Notes: generated by a model from the sequence alone, not told the origin. 9,233 nt of DNA from an uncultured Eubacteriales bacterium (GCA_900549105.1 URND01000116.1:1-9233); one strand, 5' to 3'. Counted from the first letter of the stretch, positions 1-7,445 are shown. Translations and numbers: made by a program.

Positions 1-1037
1 AACAAAGCGGAGCGGAATTGGTTGCTCTTGATGGGGAAATCGCAACATACCGAGCGGCTCTTGATCGCATCAAAGCTGACCTTAAGAGTTTGCGGGGGCA
101 GACGGTCGAAACAGAGACTGCCAAGGATAGCATCAATACCATGCTGCGCGATTCGGGAATGCAGGGCTTTAGTCTCCAGCCGAAAGCCGGTGCTGATCAT
201 GCGTATGAGGTGCGCCGCCCTGATGGGTCCATTGCCGACAATTTGAGCGAGGGCGAAAAGAACTTCATTGCTTTCCTGTACTTTTATCATCTGGTATACG
301 GAAGCGATTCTGCAGAAGGCGAAACACGAGATAAAATCGTGGTCATCGATGACCCTGTTTCCAGCATGGACAGCGGCTCCTTGTTCATTGTCAGCTCCCT
401 TGCTCGGGAGATGATTGAGGTTTGCCGGAACAACGCCGATAACAGGGACAGAAAAATAGCCGGGAACTTTATCAAGCAGATATTCATTCTGACACACAAC
501 ACCTATTTCCACCGGGAAATTACTTACAGTTATCTCACCAAGTACGAGTATGTTTCGTGCTATCTGATTCGGAAGCTGGACTCCCGGTCCACGATCAAGC
601 TGTGCGATGCCGTTAATCCGAATATCCCAACAGAGCGCATGAACGTCAACCCGGTCAAAAACTTCTATGCCGCCCTGTGGGACGAGTACAAAACGGCGCA
701 ATCCGCAGTATTACTGATGAACGTCATCCGACGGATTCTGGAGTATTATTTCTTGCAGCTTTGCGGCTACGAAAGCATGAGCCTGCGGCAGACCATTCTG
801 GTTCAGGGCAAAGCTGAGGGAAAATTCAAGGATGCGGACGGTAATGACGACGAAGAAAAATTCCAGCTGGCCGCCGCCATGCTTGCCTATATAAACGCCA
901 GCTCCATGGGGATGCACGATGGAATGGATTTTGTGGAGGATTGCATCGATGCCGAGGAGTGCCGGAATATATTCAAGATGATTTTTGAATCCATGAATCA
1001 GAAACAGCACTATGACATGATGATGGGGATTCATTAA
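1..1037 (+). CDS. AAA_13 / RloC-PrrC-like ABC-type ATPase, C-terminal part (5' end outside window)
   Basis: The reading frame is open from the left edge (first full codon at 3), so the TTG at 18 is not a credible start and the protein is cut at its N-terminus. Numbering from that TTG, the visible part has an ABC signature-like LSEGEKN (76-82), a Walker B with D-loop, IVVIDDPVSSMDS (107-119), and a switch histidine in ILTHN (157-161). The Walker A would lie upstream. This order and the DDPVSSMDS sequence are typical of AAA_13 proteins, the superfamily of the RloC and PrrC anticodon nucleases and other SMC-like defence ATPases. The ~180 residues after the H-loop hold an RRILE segment (238-242) and a later MHDG, loosely recalling the Arg/Glu/His set of PrrC; this is weak. 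Base composition is near 50% G+C in several lines, higher than downstream. The stop overlaps the ribosome binding site of the next gene. Family call fairly sure; function unknown. Confidence 0.8.
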   Translation, partial: QSGAELVALDGEIATYRAALDRIKADLKSLRGQTVETETAKDSINTMLRDSGMQGFSLQPKAGADHAYEVRRPDGSIADNLSEGEKNFIAFLYFYHLVYGSDSAEGETRDKIVVIDDPVSSMDSGSLFIVSSLAREMIEVCRNNADNRDRKIAGNFIKQIFILTHNTYFHREITYSYLTKYEYVSCYLIRKLDSRSTIKLCDAVNPNIPTERMNVNPVKNFYAALWDEYKTAQSAVLLMNVIRRILEYYFLQLCGYESMSLRQTILVQGKAEGKFKDADGNDDEEKFQLAAAMLAYINASSMGMHDGMDFVEDCIDAEECRNIFKMIFESMNQKQHYDMMMGIH

Positions 1038-1042
1038 GGAGG
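1036..1042 (+). promoter_or_regulatory. Ribosome binding site that sets the start of the HTH gene
   Basis: A perfect AAGGAGG overlaps the stop codon of the upstream ATPase gene. It lies only 2 bases before the ATG at 1045 but 8 bases before the ATG at 1051, so the second ATG is preferred. Confidence 0.8.
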
Positions 1043-1050
1043 ATATGGTT

Positions 1051-1254
1051 ATGCGTATCAGCTACAACAAATTGTGGAAAATGCTAATCGATAAAAACAT
1101 GAAAAAAAGTGATCTTCGCGATCTAGCGGGTATTAGTTCTGCTTCTATTGCCAAGCTTGGTAAGGGCGATAACATCACTACGGACGTATTGATGAAAATA
1201 TGTGAAGCTCTAAACTGCCATTTAGACGATATTATGGAAACGGTCGATAAGTAA
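1051..1254 (+). CDS. Small Cro/C1-type helix-turn-helix regulator
   Basis: A 67-residue protein, almost entirely one HTH domain. Residues about 18-40 (KKSDLRDLAGISSASIAKLG) form the paired DNA-binding helices, followed by the typical stretch ending in LMKICEALNCHLDDIM. The start is placed at 1051 rather than 1045 because of ribosome binding site spacing. Proteins of this size and type often sit directly before DNA methyltransferase genes in Bacillota, and controller (C) proteins of restriction-modification systems belong to the same broad class. A role in timing expression of the methyltransferase/nuclease operon, and in autoregulation, is therefore inferred. It lies 13 bases after the ATPase gene and 13 bases before the first methyltransferase, so there is no room for its own promoter in the gap; any promoter or operator must lie inside the ATPase gene or further upstream. 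The call as a DNA-binding regulator is firm; the target is not known. Confidence 0.85.
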   Translation: MRISYNKLWKMLIDKNMKKSDLRDLAGISSASIAKLGKGDNITTDVLMKICEALNCHLDDIMETVDK

Positions 1255-1267
1255 GGAGACTTTTGCG

Positions 1268-2566
1268 ATGTGGATTGAGCTTATGATAAACGCTTTGCAT
1301 AGCTACGATAAGTCTAATGATTTTAGAAAATATATTAGGGAACTAACTTTGATGGTGCAAAACTCGTTGAAAGACTTTCACCCAATGGATAGCGCGTCAT
1401 ATAAAAATAATCCTATTCAACTAATTGACTTTTTCTCTGGCGCCGGTGGGACTTCTTTGGGATTTGCTGCTCTCAATGGAGTGCTTCCAGCAATAAAAAT
1501 GCTTGGAGGTTGCGATATTAACGAAATATCTGCAACAACATACAGTCATAACTTCGGCACGCCCATTATTCACGAAGATATTACTACTTTGGCTTTTGAA
1601 AACGGAAAACTTGATGAATTTTTGACAAAAATCGGATATGATAGCAGCAAGCCAACGATCATGATAGGTTGTGCTCCTTGTCAGGGTTTTTCTTCTCATC
1701 GAAAAAAAAATTGGAATGAAGAAGATGATGTTAGAAACAGCCTGATTATGGCTTTTGCAGAAATTGTAAAAAAAGTCCAGCCGGATGTAATTATCATGGA
1801 AAATGTTCCTGAATTTCTATCTTCTCGATATTGGAAATACTTTGCTGCCGCAAAAACATGTTATGAGGAAAATGGATATACAATAAAAGCAAATATTTAC
1901 AATGCTGCTGCTTTTGGAGTTCCACAAGAGCGCTTTCGCTCCATCGTAATTGGAATGAAAAAAGAATTCTTGTTGCCTGAAGGTTATTTGCAGTCTTCTG
2001 ATTATAGAACAGTGCGGGAGGCTATTGCGTATTTGCCGGCTGTTGCAGCAGGAGTTGCATCTCCAGATGACCCACTGCATAAAAGTGCTTCACATAAGCA
2101 AAGCACGATCGATGTTATCAAGCAGGTTCCACACGATGGTGGAAATAGACCGGCCGGAGTAGGTCCAAAGTGTCTAGACAAAATAAAAGGGTTTTCTGAT
2201 GTGTATGGTCGCCTTTTCTGGGACAAGCCGTCAATCACTATCACCCATTATGCAAGGAATCCGGCCAGCGGACGATACATTCACCCAGAACAAGATCGTG
2301 GACTTACTGCGCGAGAAGCGGCAATCCTTCAAAGTTTTCCTTATGGCTTTGAGTTTTGCGGCAAATCCGACGATATATATAGGCAGATTGGAGAGGCGGT
2401 TCCCCCTATGCTTTCTTCAGCTATTGCCGCAAGCGTTATAACTGAATTGCTGTCCATGATGCCTACGGATGCTGAATTAGCAGAGAGTCCAAAGTCGATT
2501 ACCGCTCCGGTAAGTAGTTCATATTCCAGCGTCATCGCAGGCATCAAAACTCGCGGGAGGTCATAA
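1268..2566 (+). CDS. DNA (cytosine-5-)-methyltransferase, first of a pair
   Basis: A 432-residue C5-cytosine methyltransferase that transfers a methyl group from S-adenosylmethionine to C5 of cytosine in DNA. The conserved motifs appear in order: motif I DFFSGAGG (54-61), motif IV GCAPCQGFS (134-142, catalytic Cys138), motif VI ENV (178-180), motif VIII QERFR (220-224), motif IX around RGLTAREAAILQSFP (344-358) and motif X QIGEAVPP (373-380). Motif X has Glu where most relatives have Asn (GNAVPP). The target-recognition region between VIII and IX is short (~120 residues) and contains DVYGRLFWDKPSITIT, a pattern also present in the next gene. About 50 residues precede motif I, a helical-looking extension the second enzyme lacks. 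The start is supported by AAGGAG at 1253-1258, 9 bases before the ATG. The stop lies 3 bases before the next ATG, so the two are translated from one message. The site recognised cannot be read from sequence. Confidence 0.95.
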   Translation: MWIELMINALHSYDKSNDFRKYIRELTLMVQNSLKDFHPMDSASYKNNPIQLIDFFSGAGGTSLGFAALNGVLPAIKMLGGCDINEISATTYSHNFGTPIIHEDITTLAFENGKLDEFLTKIGYDSSKPTIMIGCAPCQGFSSHRKKNWNEEDDVRNSLIMAFAEIVKKVQPDVIIMENVPEFLSSRYWKYFAAAKTCYEENGYTIKANIYNAAAFGVPQERFRSIVIGMKKEFLLPEGYLQSSDYRTVREAIAYLPAVAAGVASPDDPLHKSASHKQSTIDVIKQVPHDGGNRPAGVGPKCLDKIKGFSDVYGRLFWDKPSITITHYARNPASGRYIHPEQDRGLTAREAAILQSFPYGFEFCGKSDDIYRQIGEAVPPMLSSAIAASVITELLSMMPTDAELAESPKSITAPVSSSYSSVIAGIKTRGRS

Positions 2567-2569
2567 AGG

Positions 2570-3634
2570 ATGGAACAGTATACATGTATTGACAGTTTTT
2601 GCGGTGCAGGCGGCCTTGGCCTCGGCCTCAAACGTGCAGGATTCGAAATCTTACTAAGCTTTGATATTGATCAACGCTGCATTGAGACGATCAATAGCAA
2701 TAAGAAGTATTTTAACCATCCTGCAGTGAGGGCCGATATTGCTAATATGCTCAATGGAGAACTTCTTAAACGTTGCGAACTTAAACGGGGGGAATTATTT
2801 TTATTGGCAGGAGGGCCGCCATGCCAGGGGTTTTCAATTCAGAGAAGAGGCAGCGATATTGACGCTAGGAATGAATTAGTGCTTATGTATGGGAAGCTAA
2901 TCAATGAAATATATCCTAAGTACTTTGTAATGGAAAATGTATCTGGAATCGCTGGGAAGCGGGGAAAAACAATATTGGAACATCTGATTGAGAGCGTTGA
3001 GAAAATTGGGTACAACGTACATATAAAGTTGTTGGATGCCCAAGACTATGGTGTTCCACAGAGAAGAAAAAGATACATAGTTGTCGGCGAGAGAAAAGAC
3101 ATAGGGAAGAATTATACTTATCCTGTCCCTAACGGAATACACCATACTGTTCGGGATACGATTGGTTATCTCCCCGTTCCACCAGAAGATGGGTCAGATT
3201 ATCCAGGCATCACGCTTCATAGACGGGATCATTTATCTGACCGGAATTTACAGAGGATTCGCGCTATTAAAGAGGGACAAGGGCGAGATGATCTTCCCGA
3301 GAACTTGTTAGCTGATTGTCATAAGATCGACAGCTCTGTAATTGGTTTTCGTAACGTATATGGGCGTATGGCCTGGGATGATGTTGCACCAACAATAACG
3401 GCTAGATTCGATAGTTTTACCCGAGGGAAGTTCGGACATCCCGTTCAGGATAGAAGTATTTCCCTCCGTGAGGGGGCCCTGCTACAGACATTCCCGCTTG
3501 ACTTTGAATTCGTAGGGAATAAAGTTGAAATTGCTAGGCAAATAGGCAATGCCGTTCCCCCAATTATGGCAGAATATATCGGTAGAAGCATTATTGAGTC
3601 TTACGATAAGGTGGGTGAAGGTAGTGGCATTTGA
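2570..3634 (+). CDS. DNA (cytosine-5-)-methyltransferase, second of a pair
   Basis: A 354-residue C5-cytosine methyltransferase beginning almost at motif I, which is usual for compact members. Motifs: I DSFCGAGG (8-15), IV GGPPCQGFS (81-89, catalytic Cys85), VI MENV (121-124), VIII QRRKR (164-168), IX with REGALLQTFP (300-309) and X QIGNAVPP (324-331). All catalytic positions are canonical, unlike motif X of its upstream neighbour. The recognition region holds NVYGRMAWDDVAPTIT, matching the equivalent segment of the first enzyme, so the two probably arose by duplication or as a matched pair. The ribosome binding site GGGAGG (2555-2560) lies in the end of the upstream gene, 9 bases before the ATG. 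The 3' end overlaps the start of the nuclease-methyltransferase gene by 11 bases, implying translational coupling. Specificity is unknown. Confidence 0.95.
   Translation: MEQYTCIDSFCGAGGLGLGLKRAGFEILLSFDIDQRCIETINSNKKYFNHPAVRADIANMLNGELLKRCELKRGELFLLAGGPPCQGFSIQRRGSDIDARNELVLMYGKLINEIYPKYFVMENVSGIAGKRGKTILEHLIESVEKIGYNVHIKLLDAQDYGVPQRRKRYIVVGERKDIGKNYTYPVPNGIHHTVRDTIGYLPVPPEDGSDYPGITLHRRDHLSDRNLQRIRAIKEGQGRDDLPENLLADCHKIDSSVIGFRNVYGRMAWDDVAPTITARFDSFTRGKFGHPVQDRSISLREGALLQTFPLDFEFVGNKVEIARQIGNAVPPIMAEYIGRSIIESYDKVGEGSGI
3608..3614 (+). promoter_or_regulatory. Ribosome binding site for the nuclease-methyltransferase gene
   Basis: AAGGTGG lies inside the end of the second C5 methyltransferase gene, 9 bases before a GTG at 3624. 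It favours that GTG over an in-frame ATG at 3549, which would give a 25-residue leader read from inside the previous gene without family character. Confidence 0.55.
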
Positions 3635-6600
3635 TGCTGACGTGAAAAATTATCTGCGCGAATATCAGAGAGAATATAATAATGCTGTTCGCGGCGGGCA
3701 ACATACTGCCGAAATGTCGTTTCGTGTACCCATGCACACATTGTTTACCCGTATCGCGAAAGATCTAAATCCCCAAGGACATTTTTCTATTGTTCTTGAG
3801 CCTAAAAACCAGGGACGCATGGGGAGACCAGACTGGATAATACAAGATTCGGTTTCTCTTGGTGTATATGGATATATTGAAGGCAAGGGGCCATCTGCAG
3901 AACCGTTTGATATTTCGCCATATCAAAATCAGATTGATCGGTATTTGACTTTGGGGCATAAGTTGGTAATAACTGATGGCATAGACTTTGTCTTCTGTTT
4001 TGCCGATACCACTACAGTCGTCTCTCTTATCGATAAGGGAAAATTGAATACAGCAGACTGGTCTCGGTTGCCTGTAAATCCCTGTTTCCGCTTTTATATG
4101 GATCAGTTTTTTTCGAATCCAACAGCGCAAAGAGTGGATGAAGAGAAACTGGTAGAGATGGTTGCAATTCGGACCAGAAATCTTGCCAATGATATTCTGG
4201 CACAGGCAGATTTAACGGAAGAAGAGGCTCTAAATGACGATGAGCGTAAAATCATAATTTTGCTTGGTGGATTAAAGGAGCTGGTTTATAATCATAATGA
4301 TCCATCGCTTCGAACCAGTGCGATTTTTGCTGATTTTACGGCTCAAGTAATTATGTTCTGCTTGTTATATGCACATCGTGTGCTTTGTTCAACCGCTGAT
4401 TCTCCTGCTGAAAAGGCAGAAAAAATCAGAGAATATGCATTCAATGATGTTGTCGAAGGAGAAGCTTTGCTTCCTTTTCGCAATTTAATGGTGTATCTGA
4501 GAGATAACGAGGGAGAAAACTCTTTCATAGGGCAATGGGTTGATGAATGCATATCCTTCTTGTCTTTTGTACAAATGACGGAGCATCAACTTATGAATCC
4601 GGATTATCACCATCTGTTTGAAATGTTTTTGAAAAAATTTGACAAACAATCCCGATTTGACTATGGCGCGTACTATACGCCGAAGGTTCTTGCAGACTTT
4701 ATTGTAAGGCTTACAAACCAAGTGGTAAATGATAATTTTGAGGGGGCCACTATCTATGATTCTGGAAATACCATCATTGATCCATGCTGTGGCACAGGAT
4801 CGTTTTTAGAGCAAATTATCGCACATGATGACGGTGATGGGGCATATAACCTGTGCGGATTTGAAATATTACCCGCGCCATATATGCTTGCCAACTATCG
4901 AATGTCTATTGTAGAACGTCAATATGACAGGAAAAATTTACATACTAGTGTTTTATTGGCGAATACTTTAAACAATTGCCTTCTTGGAGAAACCGCAAAC
5001 TCAGCATCAATTGAAGGTAGAGAACTTATCCGCGCGAAAGAACTATCATCTCGACCGATAAAATTGATTATTGGTAATCCTCCGTGCTCTGACTCTGCAA
5101 GGAATAGCGTATCTGATGATTTTTCTCGCATATTATCATTAATGGAGGATTTTCGCCCCCCGATTGAGAGACGTCAAGGTCGTCAAAATATCCAAAAGCA
5201 AATAAACAACCCATTTATGCAGTTCTTGCGTTGGGGGTGTGAAAAACTGGCGAATTCCAGATGTCACTCCGTTTTAGCCTTTATTGTTCCGCTGTCTTTT
5301 TTGGAAGCGGAGTCGTACAAATATGCCCGTAAATACCTAGTTGAACGTTTTTCACATATATGGGCTGTGGCTATTGATTCAGATGCTAGAACAGGAATTC
5401 GTGGAGATAGCCTCTTCAACACTCTACAAGGACGGGCAGTTATTTTGCTGACACAGAAATATGACGACAACACAGGCATCAAAGAAATCAACTATATCGA
5501 TATGACCAAGAAAGGACGAAATGAAAAGATCACTGCTCTTGAAGCTGATGTACATACTATTATGACGCTATTCGAAACTTTTCCTGTTTCAGATTCCATG
5601 TATTCATTTATGCCATCAAGGCCCTTCAATCAGGAATTATATTCCATGTTCTGGCCAATTAGCAATGATAGCGGTAAATCCGTATTCCTTAATCAATGCT
5701 CTGGTGCAAAAATGGCTCCGACAGCACTATTAACGCATGTAAAACAGCCCATGCTAAAAAGACGTAGTCGGGAAATAGCTACCGGGGGCATCGACCGCGC
5801 GAATGAATGGATTGGGCGTCAGGACAAACCGGTTGCAGATGAAAAAATAATCGCTTTTCAAAAAGCCTTAAATAGTGTCAATAGGCAGCAATTGGATGTG
5901 GTGCTGAATGACAATATATGCCCCTGCTCATTTAGACCCTTTGTCAATTCGAATGCATTTTTATGGGATACTGTATTCGAATATCAGTCTGGTGTTGGCG
6001 GTGGCGGCGCTAGAATACGGCCAGAAATTAAAGCTGTTTATGAGCAAACAGATACGATTGGATTCGCCCTAGCTCATGCGCCTAAAGACCTTAATGAATC
6101 CCTAGGGCAGTTTGTATCATTTTGCTGGTATTTCCCCGATAATGATCTTTGCCGAAGAGGCAATGGACATATTTATTTGAATCAGTATATTCGGGATCCT
6201 AGAACAAATGAGGTAATTAATAATGTGCAAGAAGAAATTGTTGTGCATCTAATCTCTCTTACTGGTTTGAACGCAAGAGAGTGCGCCCGCAAAATGGTTT
6301 TCTACTCATATGCTATTTTTTGCTCTCAGGTATATTTGGATGAGTTTTATGGCGCTCTTTATGTTGTGAATCAATCTGAGAGTCGCGCACGAATTCCAAT
6401 TGTAGCCAATAGAGATGTTTTTTTGAAGCTAGCTGAACTTGGAGAGCAACTTGCTAACCTAGAAAAAAATGGAGCAACCGTAGAAAATCTTCTGGGATTA
6501 GATTATGCTGCGCTCATTGATCAACTGCCTGCAGGGTTTCAATTGGAACATAGTAGGGCATCGTCAAGAAATCCTTACGACGAAGAGCATGAACTGTTTA

Positions 6601-6869
6601 TACTCCGGAGTGAAAATTCCGATGCTGAAATAGGAATTTATTGTCCTGTTGCAATTCAAAAATTTACTGTGGCAGGATATAATGTGATTAAAGACTGCTG
6701 GTTGAAATTTCACTCCTACAGATTCACGCATTGTGAATTTACAAGAGCAGATTTTAAAGAACTTCTGGATCTATTCAATAAGATCGCGCAACAAATGCAG
6801 TATGTTTCCGAGGTTGATGATATAATGCATGGGATCATCAACAAAGAAATCTCTCTTTTGCCTTACTGA
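3624..6869 (+). CDS. Type IIG / type ISP-like restriction enzyme: PD-(D/E)xK nuclease fused to N6-adenine methyltransferase and specificity domain
   Basis: A 1081-residue single-chain protein, numbered from the GTG. The N-terminal ~120 residues look like a PD-(D/E)xK nuclease: Glu30 in an early helix, GRPDW (Asp70), then GYIEGK (Glu86, Lys88) and QNQIDRYL (101-108). A helical connector follows (~165-340). The methyltransferase core has FDYGAYYTPKVLADF (345-359, motif X region), motif I DPCCGTGSF (386-394), motif IV NPPC (485-488) and the FLRWG...FIVPLSFL segment (534-560). The C-terminal half (~660-1081) resembles the specificity region of type ISP enzymes such as LlaBIII, with FRPF (770-773), ARIPIV...LAELGEQLANL (922-946) and VAGYNVIKDCWLKF (1016-1029). 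Unlike type ISP enzymes it has no helicase or Walker A motif, so its layout is closer to type IIG. NPPC is unusual; an aromatic residue normally follows NPP and stacks on the flipped adenine. It overlaps the upstream methyltransferase by 11 bases. Family is firm; methylation activity is doubtful. Confidence 0.85.
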   Translation: MAFDADVKNYLREYQREYNNAVRGGQHTAEMSFRVPMHTLFTRIAKDLNPQGHFSIVLEPKNQGRMGRPDWIIQDSVSLGVYGYIEGKGPSAEPFDISPYQNQIDRYLTLGHKLVITDGIDFVFCFADTTTVVSLIDKGKLNTADWSRLPVNPCFRFYMDQFFSNPTAQRVDEEKLVEMVAIRTRNLANDILAQADLTEEEALNDDERKIIILLGGLKELVYNHNDPSLRTSAIFADFTAQVIMFCLLYAHRVLCSTADSPAEKAEKIREYAFNDVVEGEALLPFRNLMVYLRDNEGENSFIGQWVDECISFLSFVQMTEHQLMNPDYHHLFEMFLKKFDKQSRFDYGAYYTPKVLADFIVRLTNQVVNDNFEGATIYDSGNTIIDPCCGTGSFLEQIIAHDDGDGAYNLCGFEILPAPYMLANYRMSIVERQYDRKNLHTSVLLANTLNNCLLGETANSASIEGRELIRAKELSSRPIKLIIGNPPCSDSARNSVSDDFSRILSLMEDFRPPIERRQGRQNIQKQINNPFMQFLRWGCEKLANSRCHSVLAFIVPLSFLEAESYKYARKYLVERFSHIWAVAIDSDARTGIRGDSLFNTLQGRAVILLTQKYDDNTGIKEINYIDMTKKGRNEKITALEADVHTIMTLFETFPVSDSMYSFMPSRPFNQELYSMFWPISNDSGKSVFLNQCSGAKMAPTALLTHVKQPMLKRRSREIATGGIDRANEWIGRQDKPVADEKIIAFQKALNSVNRQQLDVVLNDNICPCSFRPFVNSNAFLWDTVFEYQSGVGGGGARIRPEIKAVYEQTDTIGFALAHAPKDLNESLGQFVSFCWYFPDNDLCRRGNGHIYLNQYIRDPRTNEVINNVQEEIVVHLISLTGLNARECARKMVFYSYAIFCSQVYLDEFYGALYVVNQSESRARIPIVANRDVFLKLAELGEQLANLEKNGATVENLLGLDYAALIDQLPAGFQLEHSRASSRNPYDEEHELFILRSENSDAEIGIYCPVAIQKFTVAGYNVIKDCWLKFHSYRFTHCEFTRADFKELLDLFNKIAQQMQYVSEVDDIMHGIINKEISLLPY

Positions 6870-6923
6870 AAAAGCAGGATTCCTGTGATTTATGGAATGT
6901 ATTGACAGAAGGAAGGTGGGTTT

Positions 6924-7331
6924 ATGGCAGATGTCTTTTCAAGAGCAAAGAGATCGGAAATAATGCAGCATGTGAAATCCTCGGGCAATAAGAGCACGGA
7001 GATACGACTTATCAGTTACTTTAACACCCACCATATAACCGGTTGGAGACGAAAATACAATGTTAAAGGACATCCAGATTTCGTTTTCCTTAAGAGACGC
7101 GTGGCAATATTTGTCGATGGATGTTTTTGGCATGGACACGATTGTAGAAATACACGCCCGAAAGATAATTCCGAATATTGGATGGTAAAACGGAACCGAA
7201 ATATAGCTCATGATAGAGCGGTGACAGCTCTCTTTCAAGAAAGAGGGTGGACAGTTGTGCGAATATGGGAATGCGAACTAAAAAAGAAGAATCAGGCAAT
7301 ATTAGAGGAAAAATTGAAGCTACTTCAATAA
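6924..7331 (+). CDS. vsr: Very short patch repair endonuclease (Vsr)
   Basis: A 135-residue Vsr protein, the nickase that starts repair of T:G mismatches made when 5-methylcytosine deaminates in a methylated site. Visible features are the N-terminal RSEIMQHVKSSGNKSTE, GHPDFVF with catalytic Asp52, VDGCFWHGHDC (64-74) and IWEC (114-117). By comparison with Escherichia coli Vsr, Cys67, His72, Cys74 and Cys117 match the zinc ligands and His70 the active-site histidine. The length is normal. The ribosome binding site GGAAGG (6911-6916) is 7 bases before the ATG. The gene follows the nuclease-methyltransferase after 54 bases with no visible terminator, so it is probably the last gene of the restriction-modification operon. 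Its presence fits the two C5 methyltransferases upstream and implies at least one acts on a site that Vsr can read. The alternative of a nuclease of the broader Vsr-like fold used for cutting is less likely given the full zinc set. Confidence 0.93.
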   Translation: MADVFSRAKRSEIMQHVKSSGNKSTEIRLISYFNTHHITGWRRKYNVKGHPDFVFLKRRVAIFVDGCFWHGHDCRNTRPKDNSEYWMVKRNRNIAHDRAVTALFQERGWTVVRIWECELKKKNQAILEEKLKLLQ

Positions 7332-7385
7332 TCCATGGAAAGATACGTTTGTATTCGAATAAAAGCCATGTCATCGGTGGGCATT

Positions 7386-7418
7386 AGCTGTATGGTCTTA
7401 CTATAAGCTGAAAGGTCT
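7386..7418 (+). repeat. Imperfect 13-base direct repeat, 20-base period, before the Kiwa-like genes
   Basis: AGCTGTATGGTCT (7386-7398) and AGCTGAAAGGTCT (7406-7418) match at 11 of 13 positions. The 20-base offset is about two helical turns, placing both copies on the same face of the DNA. They lie just before the ribosome binding site of the next gene, in a 114-base gap, so they could be an operator or a chance resemblance. Confidence 0.4.
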
Positions 7419-7430
7419 ATGTATATTACT

Positions 7431-7437
7431 AAGGAGG
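7431..7437 (+). promoter_or_regulatory. Ribosome binding site that sets the start of the KwaB-like gene
   Basis: A perfect AAGGAGG lies 8 bases before the ATG at 7446. An in-frame ATG at 7419 is upstream of this site and would translate through it, so 7446 is preferred. Confidence 0.85.
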
Positions 7438-7445
7438 AAAAGTCC

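Noticed and set aside
985..1016. TTGAAT ... TATGAC as a promoter for the HTH gene
   Set aside because: The spacing is 20 bases and the -10 match is poor; not distinguishable from coding sequence.
1045..1050. ATG at 1045 as start of the HTH gene
   Set aside because: It is only 2 bases from the AAGGAGG site; the ATG at 1051 has normal 8-base spacing.
3549..3623. N-terminal extension of the nuclease-methyltransferase from the ATG at 3549
   Set aside because: It lies wholly within the second C5 methyltransferase in another frame and adds 25 residues of no family character; a GTG at 3624 has a suitable ribosome binding site.
6902..6907. TTGACA as a -35 promoter element before vsr
   Set aside because: The matching -10 would fall inside the vsr coding region and no TATAAT-like sequence is there.
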